Counted from the stretch's first letter, positions 1 through 11,416 are shown. The stretch is DNA of 64,000 nt from Anodontia alba (GCA_964016985.1 OZ024823.1:27315095-27379094), one strand, 5' to 3'. Numbers and translations: made by a program. Notes: generated from the sequence alone by a model not told the origin.

Positions 1-484
1 TTCTCCAAAGTCAAGAAAGCTTTGAGCTAAATCTTTTGTATACAGCATCGGGGACTCTTGGTCAACCAAGTTTGTTCAAATGATGATCGTAGGTTGACCT
101 TTGATTCTTTTACAGCAAGGTCAAATTTTCACCCCTAAAATACATTTGTATGGGGATATAGCTGAAAAATCAGTTTTGCAATACATGTTCAAAGGTAAGA
201 GAAAAGCCAAGGGATAGCCACAATCACAATAAAAGTCAAAAAGGATTGTCTCTGGAAACAAAGAGCACACAAAATCACAAAAATCGGAGACTCAGTTTGT
301 TTGAGTCTCTTCATATGCAACACTGTAGTTTGCACGGCTGCATACGCCACCCCTCACCCCCACGCCCCCACCCCCGCGACACACAAACACACAGCGCCGG
401 CTTAAGTGATATTCGATTTTCATTCAAAATAACCAGGACTCAATGATGTCAAAGGAAATAGAATATAACCTGCACTATGATGAT
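1..484. other. gene-free stretch with start of a dispersed repeat
   Basis: No gene is visible. From about 191 the sequence AAAGGTAAGAGAAAAGCC, followed by CCACAATCACAA, matches the reverse complement of the right-hand ends of the repeats at 27963-28373 and 29191-29611. It is therefore probably the broken first part of the copy that continues at 730-966. The run at 340-400 is C-rich low complexity. Confidence 0.5.
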
Positions 485-672
485 TAGACTGGCTCCAGTC
501 GTTTTTGTTTTATGTCTAATTCTCTCTTTCTCTACATTTTTTTTTTTCTTTATCATAATCCTCTTTAATCCAACTAAGCTCAAAAAAAAAAAAATAAAAA
601 AAAAAAAAAAAAAAAAAAAGAAGAAGAAAAAGAAAGAAAAGAAAAATAAAGTAAGGGTCTGGAGCCAGACTA
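485..672. mobile_element. MITE with 9-bp target duplication, copy 1
   Basis: The ends are TAGACTGGCTCCAG on the left and the inverse, TAGTCTGGCTCCAG, on the right. The element is bounded by an exact 9-bp direct repeat, TATGATGAT, at 476-484 and 673-681. The interior is 188 bp of T-rich then A-rich sequence with a long A run near 590-620 and no coding capacity. The same ends with a different 9-bp duplication occur at 8919-9140. A 9-bp duplication is known for Mutator-like and some Merlin-like transposases. The superfamily is inference because no autonomous copy is present. Confidence 0.8.
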
Positions 673-729
673 TATGATGATGTATGGACAGACTTTTTAC
701 GGCCACCACATGGTACAACAACAGCTCGA

Positions 730-966
730 ATAAAAGCCCCAGCCAGTCCCAGCTATAAAAATGAAGTGGAAACAGACAAAGCCAAACAAGCGCCAATCGA
801 ACAAACGTACGAAAAGCACAAAGATTAGCTCTCTCTTTCCCAAACGAGGTATTCGCAATGCTAAAAGGACTGGAAGATGCAACAATAAAATAGCACAAGG
901 CAAGACTAAAAGCAAATCGCCTCGTAGAATATACCACAGAGCAGAGAGTAATACGAACACCGGGAA
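730..966 (+). repeat. lysine-rich-ORF dispersed repeat, copy A
   Basis: An open frame from 761 encodes a very basic peptide containing RTKSTKISSLFPKRG, then NAKRT and KSPRRI, and ending near NTNTG. The minus strands of 27963-28373 and 29191-29611 encode nearly the same peptide in the same frame. No known domain is recognised. It may be a fragment of a retroelement ORF or leader. The left end is separated from sequence near 191-240 by about 490 bp that includes the MITE at 485-672. Confidence 0.55.
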
Positions 967-1537
967 AACTATTAACTATAATTGCTTATACTCCAATTTT
1001 AAGGCCTAATGACTGAAACTGACATTTGTATGATTTTAAAGTAGTGAAACGTTCTAGGAACTGTCAAAATTTTGTCTCACGGGGGTTAAATGCCCTTATC
1101 TCTGGGCTATATACATCTATCAAATTGTGTAATTTTAAATGCCTTCTTCTCTGAAACTGCCTGTGCAATTTACGTAACATTTCACATGTGGCCTCCACTA
1201 TCCCTTAGCCGATTCTATGGGGAGGGGGAGGGGCAAGGCACAGGGGGCTTCACTATACCTTTAGCCGATTCTAGTGGGGGAATGGGGGGGGGGGGGGGAG
1301 GGGGGGCAAGGCATTTGCTGCCCTGAAAACTAGCCCTGTTATTTGAAAAGCCTCAATGAAACTGAGACTCATTTTTGTATTCCATGTTTCAAATGGTAAT
1401 GGAGAGACTGCGTTGCAGGTTGCAAGGAAAACTCGTATTTTATGACATGGTCTGTATGTATGAACAAGTGGCATATAAGAAGTATGCAAGTGGTATGAAA
1501 TATTCAACACAGACTTTTTAAAAGCAGAATATGAACT
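967..1537. other. gene-free stretch, G-rich run
   Basis: No gene is seen. A G homopolymer-rich patch lies at about 1218-1310, with a repeated phrase (ttcactatacctttagccgattcta and its neighbour) that suggests a small local duplication. Confidence 0.5.
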
Positions 1538-1712
1538 AACCTTTACCACTTCCTTGTTAATTCAGCGGATGACATATTGCTGATAGATCTCTTATTTTTT
1601 TTTCCGGGAAACAAGATTTGACAGTTATTGTCTGAAATGTCAAATCCTGTTTTCTAGGAAAATATTTCAAAATGTCATCTGAAAATTTTGGCCAAAGTGC
1701 TAAGCATTAATA
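1538..1712. mobile_element. TTAA/CATGCTGGG foldback family, diverged copy
   Basis: This is a diverged member of the family best seen at 45725-45931. It contains CATGAAATGTCAAATCCTG-type arms around a short centre, a flanking TCAGCRGATGACAT motif, and ends in GTGCTAAGCATTAA. The left terminus is eroded. Confidence 0.5.
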
Positions 1713-2787
1713 AAGACAGTCCACTATGTTAATAAGTTATTGTGGCAATATTGGAAAATGTTGCGTGTTATTGGCAGATAAGCAATGGCTGTTTCACTCA
1801 GGTGAGCGTATTGTGGCCCATGGGTCTCTTGTTCTTATTTCTCAACGAAAACATATAATGTGGGTACTCATTAGAAGCACCATAGGGCGTTTCTCATAAG
1901 TACCCAAAACATATGTTTAAGTAAAAAATTAAAGAGAGGTCTCATTCTTCTAGGGTTCTTTCATCAAACTAACCTGTCAGATAACCATGAGTGAAGTCGA
2001 AATTAACAGTAATATCAATGATGGTGTCCAGTTTGTAGCCACAGATTGGCTAAATTAAAGATGACCCATTAGCTATTACATGCCAGTTTTAACACAAAGG
2101 TGTACTCCAGTACTGGGGTTTATTCTTTGTAATATATGTCTTAAATTGATCATTTTAGAATTTAATTCGGTAACTTTTGTAAATGACTTCATTATAATTT
2201 ATTTATCCAATTATGTTTAGATGGTATACTTGACAATTTAGCCGATAACCAATCTTACCTAGACTTATTGAATAGTCAGTCTACTCTACAAGACAATACG
2301 TTGATATTTGAGCATATCAGCTTTTACAAGGGAGACAAAAATTGTGACAGAGTTGTTTTCCCTAAAAGTGTACTCATTCACCTTAACCCATTGTAGACTG
2401 AAAAGGCTCCCCCACGCTATACAGTGGAAGAGTCCAGTTTCAATTACAGGTACGTCTAGCTATAAGATTTAGATTAGATATCCACAGAGCCAAATAGCTA
2501 AACTATTTTAAAACAGTTGCGACCCCGATCAGACGCCGCGTTTTTGCAGCGTCTGATCTGGTTCTGCACTGTTTGCCAATCACTCTTTAGAGGTCTCCAG
2601 ACTACAATGGGTTAAGACCCCATTAGAACACGGTCTCATTATTCGAACCAAATATCATAGCATCAGATAATCAACGTCAGAACTGTACTCTTGGACCATA
2701 TGCGAGCAGCAAAGATCCAGCTAACCTTGCACATCCACACAGTATCAGCTGGACCATCTTCTTACAATCTAGTCTTACGATTCTACA
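1713..2787. other. gene-free stretch with hairpin-core fragment
   Basis: No gene is seen. A fragment at about 1855-1915 resembles the centre of the CATCACGAAAAC foldback family (gggtactcattagaagcacc). At 2512-2580 a hairpin of the GACCC(C)GATCAGACGCCGC type is followed by CACTGTTTGCCA, the core shared by two foldback families. Confidence 0.45.
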
Positions 2788-3062
2788 CTACCGTATTGAC
2801 CGAGTATTCAAATATTTTAACTCCTCTGTAAGCTGTTCTAAACTTTAAATAAGACCACTTGTATCTACAAATATACTAGATTGGTGCAAACAATGTAAAC
2901 CCTGATCAGACGCCGCATTAACCCCCACTGTAGACGGGGGACCTGTAAAAGGGTAACTGGCAAACAGTGCAGACCCTGATAATACGCCACAGAACGCGGA
3001 GCCTGATCAGGGTATCCACTTTTTGCTAATAGTATAGTTATTTGTCCCTAGGAATATATAAC
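2788..3062. mobile_element. ACCGTATTTACC foldback family, interrupted copy
   Basis: The copy starts with CTACCGTATTGACC and contains CCTGATCAGACGCCGC and GGCAAACAGTGCAGACCC. It is diverged and includes extra sequence compared with 46462-46682. Confidence 0.4.
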
Positions 3063-3849
3063 TCACACAGCCTGACATACCAAAAATAAAATTGGACTCT
3101 TCAAATTTATAGTGTTGGAGTGTCTTATCGGTACAAAGTGGATTAAAGGGCCTATAACAACTGCTACAGACATTTTGAGTTTTGTTTTATTTTTATGTCT
3201 TCTATAAATTTTGCTTGGCGCTTTAAGGGTTGAGCTGCTTTGTGTCAAAACGTGTCTTCCAAACATTTGCAGACGATGTCCCGACCAGTCTGCACAGTTT
3301 GATCAGGGCCTTCGCTGTCCTCTTACAGAAGCAACAAATTTGAAGGGGCTATGGAAATACCAAGCCTTACTTGCCATCCCAACCACGCCTCTCCTACACA
3401 CACACGTCCCTCAGCAGGGTTTTCCCTGACTCACAATTTGGCAATTGTTAGCGTCAAACCCTTGTTCCGGACCTTTAAAAATTAAGGATAAGGTTCCTGA
3501 GTGAGTCACACAAAATTTCAGATCCAAAATACATTGTAAAGGAACAGTAATCATAAAAAAAATAAATTTAAATTAATCCTAAAACTATCAATCAGGACAT
3601 TTGCAAACGTCTTTTCTCAACATGTTTCTCGGTCTTGTTTTTTTTTTTTTTTTTTTTTTTTTTTTTGTCCGAGAGAATAAGGCTTGACATGACGTGAATC
3701 GTCTACCAGAAATGGCAAGCCTTATTTCCTTGAAAATATATATATATATTTTTAATAATGCTGTTCACCTGTTCACTCTATACATCTAAACATTTACATG
3801 TGCTTTACGGGTTAAGATGGGTTTTTGTGATAAAGTTGCATTTGACATG
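3063..3849. other. gene-free stretch with poly-T
   Basis: No gene is seen. The segment at about 3211-3330 carries the AAACGTGTCTTCC and GACCAGTCTGCACAGT motifs of another foldback family (see 43890-44060). A pure T run lies at 3638-3666. Confidence 0.45.

Positions 3850-3899
<50 letters not shown>
3850..3899. repeat. (TG)n microsatellite
   Basis: About 25 uninterrupted TG units. Confidence 0.97.
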
Positions 3900-3904
<5 letters not shown>

Positions 3905-4097
3905 CTGTTTATACCCATTACCCATTTCTGAATGTCATTATTTTTATTCGTTTCTTGAATGAATGAATTATTTGAGAGTCAACACTGTTTACGATACAAA
4001 CAGCATTTGAAAGCTTATGAGACACTAAACATTGAATATACAGGTTTAAGTCAGCAAGGCGGTATTGCTCACCCATTATCCTTTTCAGTGTAACGGA

Positions 4098-4300
4098 TAT
4101 CACCTCGAGGAGCAATGAATCTCCTGGCGAGCCAGCGCATCTGTGTAGTCCCACCAGGGCACCCGCTGCCAACTCTCTCAGGCGCTCAAAGTGTACATAT
4201 CATCTCGAAGAGCAGCGAATGACCGAGCAAGCCTGCGCATCTGTACAGCGTCGCCAGGGCACCGACCGCTAGCTCGCTCAGGTGCTTATTGGACACCCAA
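4098..4300. repeat. diverged tandem duplication, unit ~100 bp
   Basis: Two adjacent units start at about 4098 (ATATCACCTCGAGGAGCA) and 4197 (ATATCATCTCGAAGAGCA). Both run through GCGCATCTGT and CCAGGGCACC to a CTCAGGCGCT-type end. They are related but clearly diverged. Confidence 0.65.
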
Positions 4301-4309
4301 CACAAATAC

Positions 4310-4575
4310 ATGCCTATTCAATACAATGGACCCTCCCATGGCTGCGAAAATGAAAATTTTCAGGTGAAAATTGTGATATTTTTTGTTATTTCTGCGTGAA
4401 ACAGAGATCGCGGGCAACCGCTAGAACCGCCACACTGAGGCGGCCCCAACGAGCTCACATAAGCGCCGTCCCGTGCAGAAACAACAACAATAATGTATAT
4501 ACCCCTGAAAACCCCACATTTTATATCAAATATGGTTCTAGGGGACCAAAATCACACAGAAATGCTTCCTTGAGG
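4310..4575. mobile_element. CATCACGAAAAC foldback family, diverged copy
   Basis: It retains, in order, CCTATTCAATA, TTTTCAGGTGAAAAT, a CTAGAACCGCC/GAGGCGG centre, AATGTATATACCCCTG and AACCCCACATTTTATAT. This is the same order as the copies at 17512 and 47525, with many substitutions. Confidence 0.6.
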
Positions 4576-5355
4576 TAAAAACTAGAGATGCATCGAATGT
4601 TCGGGCAAATCTGCACAGTCTGCGACAGTATTCTAATTTATTTCTTCAGTGTTCTGGTACTTTTTTTCGGTTGCTGCAATTATAAAGTTTGCTACCAAAT
4701 TAGCCACGGATATTTCAGATAACAGTAAGCGAAGTTTTTCAGGTAACGTTATAATTTGAAAAATAACCCAGCGTGGAATCATAGAGTTTCGATTATGTTT
4801 CGAAATGGAGCCCTTGACTATTAATGTACAAAAATGTTAGTGCACCCAGTGCTCGGCTCCAAGCATAACGTAGTACCTGTGCACTGTAAGTGTAACCGAA
4901 CGTTTTGAGTTCTAACCCTAGGTCTGTACGTGTTCGCTATTTCTGTGTGGTTTTTGCCAAGCTTAAAGTTAAATATTGTACATGCACGGATCTTAGGCCC
5001 TTTCTGGAAGTGTACTACTTTCATCTTGTCAGTATTGACCTGAGTTTGTCTTAAGTGAAGAATAATGCATTGTGTTGTATTGTAACAGATAAGCGACATT
5101 TGTCTGACCATGTTTGCAGAGATTCTAACTGTTTCCATAATTCGTCAGGAGAATCAGATATTAAACAAATATCATCAGCATACATTAGCAAGCTTACTCA
5201 GTTGGAACAGGAGCAATGTTTGTTGAAAGGATTTATGATTTTACAAAGGTGGTTTAGCATACATAGTGTTAAGTAACACGTGATAATCAGGGTCTTGACT
5301 GTTTGTTGCAGTCCCTTTATGAGACTACAGGCACAAATGGATTAACACACTTTAT

Positions 5356-5392
<37 letters not shown>

Positions 5393-6269
5393 AGGTAACA
5401 TGCCAAACATAATCTCCTATCTCAGGTTAAGGAACAGCCATAGATTCTTGGCTCTTTCTGATTTATCATTAAATTGTAGTTAGCTAGGCTACTAATGAAG
5501 CTGAAACCATTAAACGGCAGGGAGCAACTGCTAGCCCTTTCTTAATTGGTTGAGTTCCCCGAAATTCAGTCAGATAAATTCCAACACATTGCAGTTTGTA
5601 AATCACACACAGAATAAACAGAATAAAAGGGTTCTCTATACAGTTTTTGGTTATTTTGTTAAGAAAGTCTTGTTATTAGCCATGAAGTGAAAGTATATAC
5701 AGAGCAGAAGACCATGTGTCAAAGGCTAGCTGATATTTTTTCTACTATTATCCCATTATTGTTCTATATAGTCACCCATTTATGCCAAATGAATTCTTCT
5801 TCCTAACTGTCTGCGCAGGCCCATTTCCAGTTTAAGGGGAATCTGACAGCAGTAATACTTTTCAACTTTTATATCACAAATTCATACATTGTAGACTCTC
5901 TCAAATACTGCATTTAGCAACTATCGACCTGGGTTGACACTGTTTGCCAAGGTTACATAAAAAAGAATAAGCAGAAAAATATGCTACATTACAAGCAACA
6001 ATAAGCCGGGACATAGCAAAGTGCATATACAATATTGCAAGTTTGTTCAGTAAAAACTCAGATCAGCTTGTACATTGGCACAGTCCAATCAGGGTATTCA
6101 TTGTCAGCATGAAGAAGTCAAGTGTATTTTTTATTAGAACGTATGCATATGCAGGCTAGTCTCAATATTCACTGTGCACATGGAGTCGTGATTGTGGGAT
6201 GGTGGGGGTGGGGGAGCGGGAGGGGGACGTACTGTTTTCGGTGCATATATCATTATCATTTAAAGTTGA
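4576..6269. other. gene-free stretch with poly-A
   Basis: No gene is seen on either strand. Short frames here lack coding character. A pure A run of about 31 bases lies at 5359-5389. Confidence 0.45.
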
Positions 6270-6294
6270 TGTTGTTGTTAGTGTTGCTTTGACA

Positions 6295-6677
6295 TCAACG
6301 TCGGCGTCGGCATGGAGTTTTTTAGCTTATAGGATGGCAGCCTCCATCGTCGTCCGTCATGCACACTTTCAAAATGCAGTATCTATGCAGCCTGCTGGCA
6401 GATCTCAACTGAATTTTATCTGTAGCATGTCTTTTGTAGAGGATTGCTTGCATAATTATGCATTCTAGGAAAATTGTTTCAGAACTTTGGTTGCTATGGC
6501 AACTGATAGATACCATAGACTTACTATAGGAAAATGCTTGTGAACAGTGTGGCTCCTTTATTTTTTGTTGGCTCTTCATGAAACTTGCAGACAACTACGA
6601 CATGCATAAAATTTCGGAAAAGTTCGATAATGAGTCAGATGGGACCGGCGATAGCAGAGTTACATCCCCTTGATTAT

Positions 6678-6719
<42 letters not shown>

Positions 6720-7740
6720 GGCCATAATCACCCTTGTGATCAGTGTAGCTCCATTTTTGTTGGATTTTCATGAAACTTGCAGATAACAATGACATGCATA
6801 AAATCTCAGACAAGTTTGAAAATGCATCAGATCAGACCATCCGTCACATCTTATAGGAGGTATCATATCTAAGGCACCATACATGTATATGCTGGGGTTC
6901 TGAAATTTCATATGTGGATTGCTTATGAAAAAGTAGCAAATTTGTATTGTTTTTTGGTTAGACCTCTCGATGCAGAGAAATGGCCCTTTGCGGACTTAGG
7001 CAATTCTGCATAGGAAATGTAAGCAAAACATTTCAAAAACTGCTTGGGCTAGGCTCTTTAAATTTTTTTTCAGGCAGTTTGGGACCAGTGTGTTCCTGAC
7101 CTGATTAAATTTTTATATAATTTTATGAAAAACTGACCAAATTATGGCCACTTGTGGACTTTGGCATTTTAGCATAGGCAAAGCTTGTAAGCAAAATATC
7201 TTAAAAACTGCTCAGGTTAGGCTCTTCAGTTTTGGTATAATTTTATGAAAATTTGATCAAATTATGTCCCTTTGTGGACAGGCAGTTTAGCATAGGAAAA
7301 GCTTGTAAGCAATTTGTGCTAGGCACTTGAGATTTTGAAGGCAGTTTGGAACCAGTGTGTAGTTGACCTGGTTAAATTTTGATATAGTTTTTATAAATAT
7401 TTGACCAAATTATGCCCCTTTGTGGACTCAGGCATTCTATCATAGGAAGAGCTTGTAAGCAAAATATCTCAAGAACTGCTAGGCTAGTCTCTTGAAATTT
7501 TGCAGGCTGTTTTGGACCAATGTAAGAAGACGATTAAATTTTGGTGCATTGATCAAATTATGCCACTTTATGGACTAAGGTATTTTAGCATAGGAAATGC
7601 TTGTGAGCAAAATATCTAAAGAATGGCTTAGGCTAGGCTTATGAAATTTTTCAGGTAGTTTAGGACCAACGTGAAGATGATCTGTCTTAATTTTGGTATA
7701 ATTTTATGAAAATTTGACCAAATTATGCGCCTTTGTGGAC
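6295..7740. repeat. leader plus tandem repeats of ~190 and ~150 bp
   Basis: The stretch begins with GTCGGCGTCGGC and CGTCGTCCGTC. Two units of about 195 bp follow, sharing CATGAAACTTGCAGA near 6578 and 6769 and separated by a poly-A run (6679-6718). Next come five diverged units recognised by AGCATAGGAAA followed by GCTTGTAAGCAAAATATCT, near 7008, 7172, 7290, 7440 and 7589. Each unit also carries AATTATGCCCCTTTGTGGA. Spacing is 118 to 164 bp. The arrays at 48.4 and 62.6 kb have a similar layout. Confidence 0.7.
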
Positions 7741-7793
7741 TTAATTTTGCAGCAGACCCTTACATTTCCAGTTTTAGCTTTACAGTGTTGTGG

Positions 7794-7924
7794 AAAAAAA
7801 AAAACTAACAAAAAAAAAAAAAAAAAAAAAACAACAAAAAAAAAAAACAAAAAAAAAAACACACACACACACAAAAAAAACAACAAAAAAAAACAAAAAA
7901 ACAAAAAAAAAAAAAAAAAAAAAG
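7794..7924. repeat. A-rich low-complexity tract with (AC)n
   Basis: A-rich sequence with scattered C and a short AC run. Frames on both strands through it are artefacts. Confidence 0.95.
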
Positions 7925-8909
7925 ACATTTTTTTTATTAAATTAGCCAAAAGTTTCTTTGAGTTTTGTTTCTGTGGCAATATTTAACTCAGTATTGACAA
8001 ATTCATTCAAATTGGTAATGTTGATGATTGTCAAATTTCGATAATTTGTTAGACATGACAAGCTTTTAAATGTCAAACAAATATTTTTTGGGCGAATTGT
8101 GTGATAATTTGTGAGTTATGACACTTTTTAGCTCACATGTACGAAGTGCATGAAGAGTTATTGTACTACCCCCAGCATCAGCGGCGGTGTTGTCGGCGTT
8201 GAACCAATGCGTCCACAAAATGTTTAAAGTTTTATGGTAAAGTTTCTTTTTATATGATGACAAGCGCGTTCAGGCGAGCTACCCTGCCCGGTAACAGGTT
8301 TTGTTAAATGTCTAACAAAAAAAAAAAAAAAATAATAATAATAATAATAACCGCAGGCTTGTAGTGCTTGGATTTCCATTGGCTCAATAAAGCATAATGC
8401 CAAAGTTCTTAGCAAACCGTGTATACCCAGATCAGATGTGGCAGAAGGCTCATGTAAAATTGCTATTTCTGAAAAAAAAACAAAACAAAAAAAAACATCC
8501 CTGTAGTAGTAAATAAACATGCCTGCTGTGTAAGATGAGATAAGTAAACAAAAGCATCTGATTGTCTGAAATGCTGGTAAGAATAAATGCTGGCTGAATA
8601 TAGTCTGCATCTGCTGTTCAACACAATGTTAATAGACTATCCGTTCTCTCCTGTGTAGGAAAATCTACAGGTGCCTTTGGGTCAGCTTCAGATTATGATG
8701 TTGGAGTTTTATTGCTTCTTAATGGCTCTTATCAATTCATGAAATAATCATTATCAATTAGAGTGAGAAATGCTCTTCCACAGAGAATCTATGGCTGTTC
8801 CCTAACCTGATCTGGTGATATAAGAAAGTCTGTGGTTTCTATCACTTGCAAACAATTTCCATCTTTATAGCAGAAAACTAAGTATAGGGGGCTAGCAGAC
8901 GGAACTTAT
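7925..8909. other. gene-free stretch
   Basis: No gene is seen. At 8130-8220 a TTTTTAGCTCAC leader, a short hairpin and a GTTGTCGGCGTTGAACC phrase resemble the leader of the tandem array at 62.57 kb. An A run then (AAT)n lies at 8319-8350. Confidence 0.4.
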
Positions 8910-8918
8910 GCACAAATC

Positions 8919-9140
8919 TAGTCTGGCCCCAGACCCTTTCTTTATTTTTCTTTTCTTTTTCTTCTTTTTTTTTTTGAGGGGACACAGCACTTGTATAGCT
9001 TGTAGAATTTTTGTTTACTTCAGTCCCTTGGCTGTTCAGCCATAGGTAACTTGAAGTTGGATTAAAGAGGATCATGATAAAAAAATAATGTAGAGAAAGA
9101 GAGAAATAGATATAAAACAAAAACGACTGAAGCCAGTCTA
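8919..9140. mobile_element. MITE with 9-bp target duplication, copy 2
   Basis: The ends are TAGTCTGGCCCCAG and, inverted, TAGACTGGCTTCAG. The exact 9-bp direct repeat GCACAAATC flanks the element at 8910-8918 and 9141-9149. The 222 bp interior is noncoding and lies in the opposite orientation to 485-672, sharing the TTGGATTAAAGAGGATCATGA segment. Confidence 0.82.
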
Positions 9141-9369
9141 GCACAAATCAAATGAATGTAATTTTTAAAACAGTGGTTTCGATTTTAAAGCTTAATTGAT
9201 GTTGTTGTTTTAACACGTATCGATAATTATGTGTTAAAACAGATGAATAGTTTGATGTTTATTTGTGTTCAGTGCTCTCTAGGCAGGTGCAGACGCTCAA
9301 AGATCTTTTATGACACGGTTATAAAAGAAACTTTTAAAACTTGTAAAACATTATGAACATAATTTATTC

Positions 9370-9374
9370 ACACA

Positions 9375-9416
<42 letters not shown>
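9370..9416. repeat. (AC)n microsatellite
   Basis: About 23 AC units after a short CACACAAA lead-in. Confidence 0.96.
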
Positions 9417-9418
<2 letters not shown>

Positions 9419-9922
9419 TATATTTTGTAAATATTTAGATTATTTGTGTGTTGCTATTACTCACACAAAAATATATATTAGTTCAAAGATGATAGCCTTG
9501 ATAAAGGGGGAAACCCTGAAACAATATGTTAGTTACTTCAAGATGGAAAGATGTTCATGTAAACTAAAGCCAGCGGCCAGTCAGCTGGACAGATCAGCCA
9601 CATGTGGTAATAATGGCTTCTCAGTGAAGTATTTATCACCCTCACAAGTATTTAATGCCTATCACTGGGAAGTTTTCCAGAACTACCAAGTTCGGCCGGC
9701 TATTGCAAAATAATTCATACGGTGCGAAGGCACACAAAAGGTGTTTGTACTAGCCTAATGTAGAAATTACTATCTAATCAGATAGATACGTAAAGCATTT
9801 TATACAGTAGCTGCACATTATTTGACTCAATTATGCAAAAGTCTGTGAGCTTCAACATTAAACATTTACTTTAATATATAGTTATCTAGGATCAATAAAC
9901 TAATTGCCATCTATCTGTATTT

Positions 9923-9953
<31 letters not shown>

Positions 9954-10356
9954 TAATTTTTGGCTTGATATGATGCCGGTAATTATTACACAGATCGGTA
10001 TGTAGTTAAACATAACAAAGAGGGAAATATAATACGAGCCCGACGTAGGAAAAGTGTAATTCAGACAGTCAGTATCGCCAATGTTTCAGTGCACATTCTC
10101 AGGTCCTTAGTGAGTCTAATACTGTGATTATTTCAGTGAATAGTGCCCTTTGCCTGCAGTTTATATTGGTGAATAGCGAAGGTTCAGGCGAGACGGCGTG
10201 GATGCGCAGTCTCGCCAGAACCTATGCTGTACGCTTATGCAATAACGACTGTTTTCCTGTGGCACGGCTCAATTTGCATTGCTTTAAGTAATGTTTATTG
10301 TTTGTATCTTTTGAATTCAATCTACACTTTAAAACTGTGTCATTCTTTTTTTTCAG
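9417..10356. other. no confident gene; poly-T run
   Basis: An 89-codon plus-strand frame at 9444-9713 shows no recognisable motif. A T run lies at 9924-9948. At 10180-10225 a small hairpin of the GCGAGACGGCGTGGATGCG type occurs. Confidence 0.4.
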
Positions 10357-10464
10357 CTCACCATGCGACCTTCGTGTTTTGTGGGGGAAAAATACCCTTG
10401 GAAGAAAGACATACGAGATCCGACTGAAGAAGAGAAACTGAAATACCGTGACATCTTTCAGTGA
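10357..10464 (+). CDS. possible terminal coding exon, product unknown
   Basis: A strong polypyrimidine tract and CAG (ending at 10356) precede a short open frame. Read through the ATG at 10363, it gives a charged segment with WKKDIRDPTEEEKLKYRDIF before a TGA at 10462-10464. The composition is unlike the surrounding repeat DNA and resembles the C-terminal tail of a real protein. I do not recognise the family. No upstream coding exon is found in the preceding few kilobases, so this may be the last exon of a gene with a distant or unseen start, a first coding exon read wrongly, or chance. Confidence 0.35.
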   Translation, partial: LTMRPSCFVGEKYPWKKDIRDPTEEEKLKYRDIFQ

Positions 10465-11416
10465 CTATTCAGAAAGGCGGCAGATACGCATCCTTGTTTT
10501 AAGTGTCATACCTACGTACGTTCTGCGAATCGATGTGTGGTTCGATCATCTGGTTCGGCAACTTCCTTACTTTGAAATCACGAATTATTATACGTCCTTC
10601 TAGCAAGTCTGGCAGATGCTCGTCGCTTGGGAAATGATGGGGACTGAGTGCTGGTTATCCGCTTAGACATCCTAAATTAGCCCAGGAAAAATGTGGTTAA
10701 CTTCATTAGCTGCCTCGCCATAAGATGTTTACTTTGGCTTAGACTAGTATACAAACAATATACAAATATGTGTATAATAGAGCCACATTGTGCTCCGTCT
10801 ACATTGTGCTCTCTCGAGGAACATTTTGCGTTCTTTGCATATATTTGGGCCTATTATGCATGCTACTTAAACAATATGCCCCCTAGCTGATGAGTTTCCA
10901 TACGCTACCATGATATGATTATATGCCGTGTCTCCTCGACGTAGTATACTGTTTTATGGAGCACATTGTGGCTCTACATTGCTTGTATAGAACTTGGTTT
11001 CGAAGCCATCTTTAATACAAGACCAGATTCGAAGCCTTCTTAAATATGTAAAATGGTGCTAGATTCCAATAAATATCAAAGGATGATAATGGATGAAAGA
11101 CATTTTGTCACCACAGGTGGGCACGAAACTGTGACAAACGTGGAAATAATTTTGTAAAACGGCTATGTCATGTAGAATTTAATAGACGCAGTTAAATAAC
11201 ATAACTTCAATTTCTACTGACCATTGCTATATTAAGATCAGAATTTTGTTTTTAAAAGACATAAACGTTGCATTTGATTAGTACTTCAAGTATATAAAAG
11301 GACTACCTGTAAAGCATACAATCACATTTTGACTGTCAGCATGATACCTAACTAAATGAAATGAACATTTTACTGCTTGCGAAGTTGTATTGTATGGCAA
11401 GCTGTTTTGCTATTTA
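10465..11416. other. gene-free stretch
   Basis: No coding signal or recognisable repeat is seen. Confidence 0.4.

Noticed and set aside
449..937. 162-codon minus-strand frame with a long Phe tract
   Set aside because: It runs through the A-rich middle of a MITE and across its boundary. The rest is the complement of the lysine-rich-ORF repeat.
7704..7986. Frames of about 90 codons on both strands, poly-Phe and poly-Lys/Asn
   Set aside because: Both translate the A-rich low-complexity tract at 7794-7924.
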